From contig JBJMHP010000191.1 in the NCBI GenBank assembly GCA_045807325.1, positions 1-7,302 of the forward strand: a DNA stretch of 7,302 nucleotides. The letters are read 5' to 3'. The notes beneath the pieces are model-generated. The model did no database searches, was not told where the DNA came from, and saw only the letters and a program-made list of their open reading frames with translations. A program made the position numbers and the translations under genes. Shown in pieces: positions 5,702-7,302 of this stretch. This DNA is from CALGFH01 sp045807325. Its GTDB lineage: Bacteria; Actinomycetota; CALGFH01. Position 1 is the stretch's first letter. The number at the start of each line of letters is the position of its first letter.

Positions 5702-5707
5702 AGGAGG
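5702..5707 (+). promoter_or_regulatory. Ribosome binding site of hppA
   Basis: AGGAGG, a full consensus match, lies 4 bases before the ATG at 5712. It is the strongest site before a verified gene start in this window and fixes the hppA start. Confidence 0.75.
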
Positions 5708-5711
5708 ACTG

Positions 5712-7302
5712 ATGAGCCCAGTACGGCTGCTGGCGCAGGAGGCAAGCGCCAAGGTCGAGTTCGGCTCCGGGGAGACCCTGGCCCTGTTCGCCATCATGCT
5801 GGTCTGCCTGCTCGCCCTGCTGGTGGCGTTCATCCTGGTCAGGCAGGTCCTGCGCGCCGACCAGGGCACCGACAAGATGCGCGAGATCGCCCGCGCCATC
5901 CAGGAGGGCAGCCGGGCCTACCTGAACCGGCAGTTCCGCACCCTGGCCGTGTTCGTCGTCCTGCTGTTCTTCCTGCTGCTGCTGCTGGAGGCCGACTCCT
6001 CATCGGTGCGGATCGGCCGCTCGATCGCCTTCCTGGTCGGGGCGATCTTCTCGGCCCTGGCCGGCTACACCGGCATGCAGCTGGCTGTGCGGGCCAACGT
6101 CCGGGTCGCGGCCGCGGCCGACCGGGGCGGGCTGCTCAAGGCCTTGCCGATCGCCTTCCGGGCCGGCGGGGTGGCCGGCATGTTCGTGGTCGGCCTGGGC
6201 CTGCTCGGCGCCGCCGGGGTAGTCCTCCTCTACCAGGGCGACGCCGCCAGCGTGCTGTTCGGCCTCGGCTTCGGGGCGGCCCTGCTGGCCATGTTCATGC
6301 GGGTCGGCGGGGGCATCTTCACCAAGGCGGCCGACGTCGGCGCCGACCTGGTCGGCAAGGTCGAGCAGTCGATCCCTGAGGACGACCCTCGCAACGCCGC
6401 CACCATCGCCGACAACGTCGGCGACAACGTGGGCGACTGCGCCGGCATGGCCGCCGACCTGTTCGAGTCCTTCGAGGTCACCCTGGTCGCGGCCATCGTC
6501 CTCGGCCTGGCCGCCTTCCCCGACCGGCCGGCCGTTGGCCTGCTGTTCCCCCTGATCGTGCAGGCCATCGGGATCCTCTCCTCGATCGTCGGGATCTACC
6601 TGGTCCGGCCCCGCTCGGAGAACGAGAGCGGCATGCGGACCATCAACCGCGGCTTCTTCGCCGCCGCGGCCATCTCGCTGGTCCTGGTCGGGGTCGCCTC
6701 GATCGTCTACGTGGACGACTGGCGGCCGGTGGCCGCGGTGGCCCTCGGGCTCGCCCTGGCGACCGTGATCCAGCTCATGACCTCCTACTACACCGCCACC
6801 GAGTACAAGCCGGTGCGTGAGATCGCCGACGCCGCCGAGACCGGGCCGGCCACCACCATCCTGGCCGGCTTCTCCAGCGGGATGGAGGCGTCGGTCTACG
6901 CCATCCTGGCCATCGTCGGCGCCATCGTCGGGGCCGCGCTCATCGGCAGCGGCGAGGGCCTCGACTTCCAGCTGTACATGATCTCGCTGGCCGGCATGGG
7001 CATGCTCACCACCGTCGGCGTGGTCGTGTCCATGGACACCTTCGGGCCGATCAGCGACAACGCCCAGGGCATCGCCGAGATGTCGGGCGGCGTCGGTCAG
7101 CGCGGCAACGAGGTGCTCACCACGCTGGACGCGGTCGGCAACACCACCAAGGCGATCACCAAGGGCGTCGCCATCGCCACCGCGGTGCTGGCCGCGACCA
7201 GCCTGTTCGGGTCGTTCCGGCGGGCCCTGATCGGCGCCGGCGTGCCCGTCGACCAGGTCGACATCCCGATCGACCGGCCGGAGGTGCTGATCGGCCTGCT
7301 GA
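5712..7302 (+). CDS. hppA: K+-independent proton-pumping membrane pyrophosphatase (partial, 3' end outside window)
   Basis: The first 530 residues of an integral membrane pyrophosphatase, which hydrolyses cytoplasmic pyrophosphate and moves ions out across the membrane. Full family members have about 700-800 residues, so roughly 200 or more, including the last conserved Asp/Lys catalytic segment, lie beyond the window. Hydrophobic segments appear at about 22-43, 76-92, 104-126, 151-174, 179-197, 255-269, 277-298, 314-333, 339-356, 395-412, 421-440 and 485-500. The catalytic signature is intact: GGGIFTKAADVGADLVGKVE (199-218), IPEDDPRNAATIADNVGDNVGDCAGMAADLFES (221-253), and MDTFGPISDNAQGIAEM (441-457) with DAVGNTTKAITKGVAIA (473-489). 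Lys480 and Thr483 replace the Ala/Gly(Ala) pair of K+-dependent enzymes, so K+-independent H+ pumping is expected. ATG with AGGAGG 4 bases before it sets the start. The order bldG, SCO3548-like, hppA matches Streptomyces, but hppA has its own promoter candidate here. The likely benefit is pyrophosphate removal with energy conservation. Confidence 0.95.
   Translation, partial: MSPVRLLAQEASAKVEFGSGETLALFAIMLVCLLALLVAFILVRQVLRADQGTDKMREIARAIQEGSRAYLNRQFRTLAVFVVLLFFLLLLLEADSSSVRIGRSIAFLVGAIFSALAGYTGMQLAVRANVRVAAAADRGGLLKALPIAFRAGGVAGMFVVGLGLLGAAGVVLLYQGDAASVLFGLGFGAALLAMFMRVGGGIFTKAADVGADLVGKVEQSIPEDDPRNAATIADNVGDNVGDCAGMAADLFESFEVTLVAAIVLGLAAFPDRPAVGLLFPLIVQAIGILSSIVGIYLVRPRSENESGMRTINRGFFAAAAISLVLVGVASIVYVDDWRPVAAVALGLALATVIQLMTSYYTATEYKPVREIADAAETGPATTILAGFSSGMEASVYAILAIVGAIVGAALIGSGEGLDFQLYMISLAGMGMLTTVGVVVSMDTFGPISDNAQGIAEMSGGVGQRGNEVLTTLDAVGNTTKAITKGVAIATAVLAATSLFGSFRRALIGAGVPVDQVDIPIDRPEVLIGLL

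Noticed and set aside
5486..6379. Plus-strand open frame (297 codons) crossing the hppA start
   Set aside because: It overlaps the unmistakable pyrophosphatase frame and is a Gly/Arg/Pro-rich shadow; the pyrophosphatase frame carries the catalytic motifs.
1..7302. Undescribed defence, mobile or biosynthetic system
   Set aside because: No integrase, transposase, nuclease toxin, repeat array or synthase gene is present. The genes fit a conserved actinobacterial chromosomal neighbourhood and even codon use.

Overview
The window is very GC-rich (by eye about 70% or more, with G or C in most third codon positions) and holds seven protein genes in two divergent blocks. Several starts are GTG, Shine-Dalgarno sequences are weak or absent before most genes, and the -10 elements fit TAnnnT. 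Gene content and order point to an actinobacterium (Actinomycetota): the plus-strand trio of a BldG-type anti-sigma antagonist, an RsbW-like ATPase-domain protein and a membrane pyrophosphatase, divergent from a DUF1998-type DEAD/DEAH helicase, recalls Streptomyces coelicolor SCO3549 (bldG), SCO3548, SCO3547 (hppA) and SCO3550. That comparison is from memory, not from a search. The genus cannot be told from the window.

Minus-strand block (read right to left from about 4540 to 35): a lipobox-bearing secreted protein of unknown function, a LytR-CpsA-Psr (LCP) cell-wall glycopolymer transferase overlapping it by GTGA, a 774-residue helicase of the MrfA/YprA type with a C-terminal cysteine cluster, and a small SLOG/LOG-like nucleotide-binding protein (TIGR00725 type). 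The helicase appears to have its own promoter, placed so that transcription would start on the GTG codon (leaderless mRNA). A 19-bp tandem repeat covers the end of the last gene and reaches the window edge.

Plus-strand block (4659 to the right edge): bldG, then 9 bases later the RsbW-like partner, then a 222-base gap with a good promoter candidate, an operator-like dyad and a hairpin beside the ribosome binding site, then hppA, cut by the window end after 530 codons. bldG and its neighbour form a likely partner-switching pair controlling sigma factors. The partner has lost the N-box asparagine and the G1-box glycines of a working kinase. hppA carries the Lys/Thr pair of K+-independent proton-pumping pyrophosphatases.

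No RNA gene, CRISPR array, insertion sequence or phage gene was seen. No stretch over 300 bases lacks a gene. This is mostly a conserved chromosomal neighbourhood. The unusual parts are the lipoprotein/LCP pair between helicase and bldG, the degenerate anti-sigma ATPase, and the non-coding signals around the promoters. I did not find convincing evidence of an undescribed defence or mobile system.
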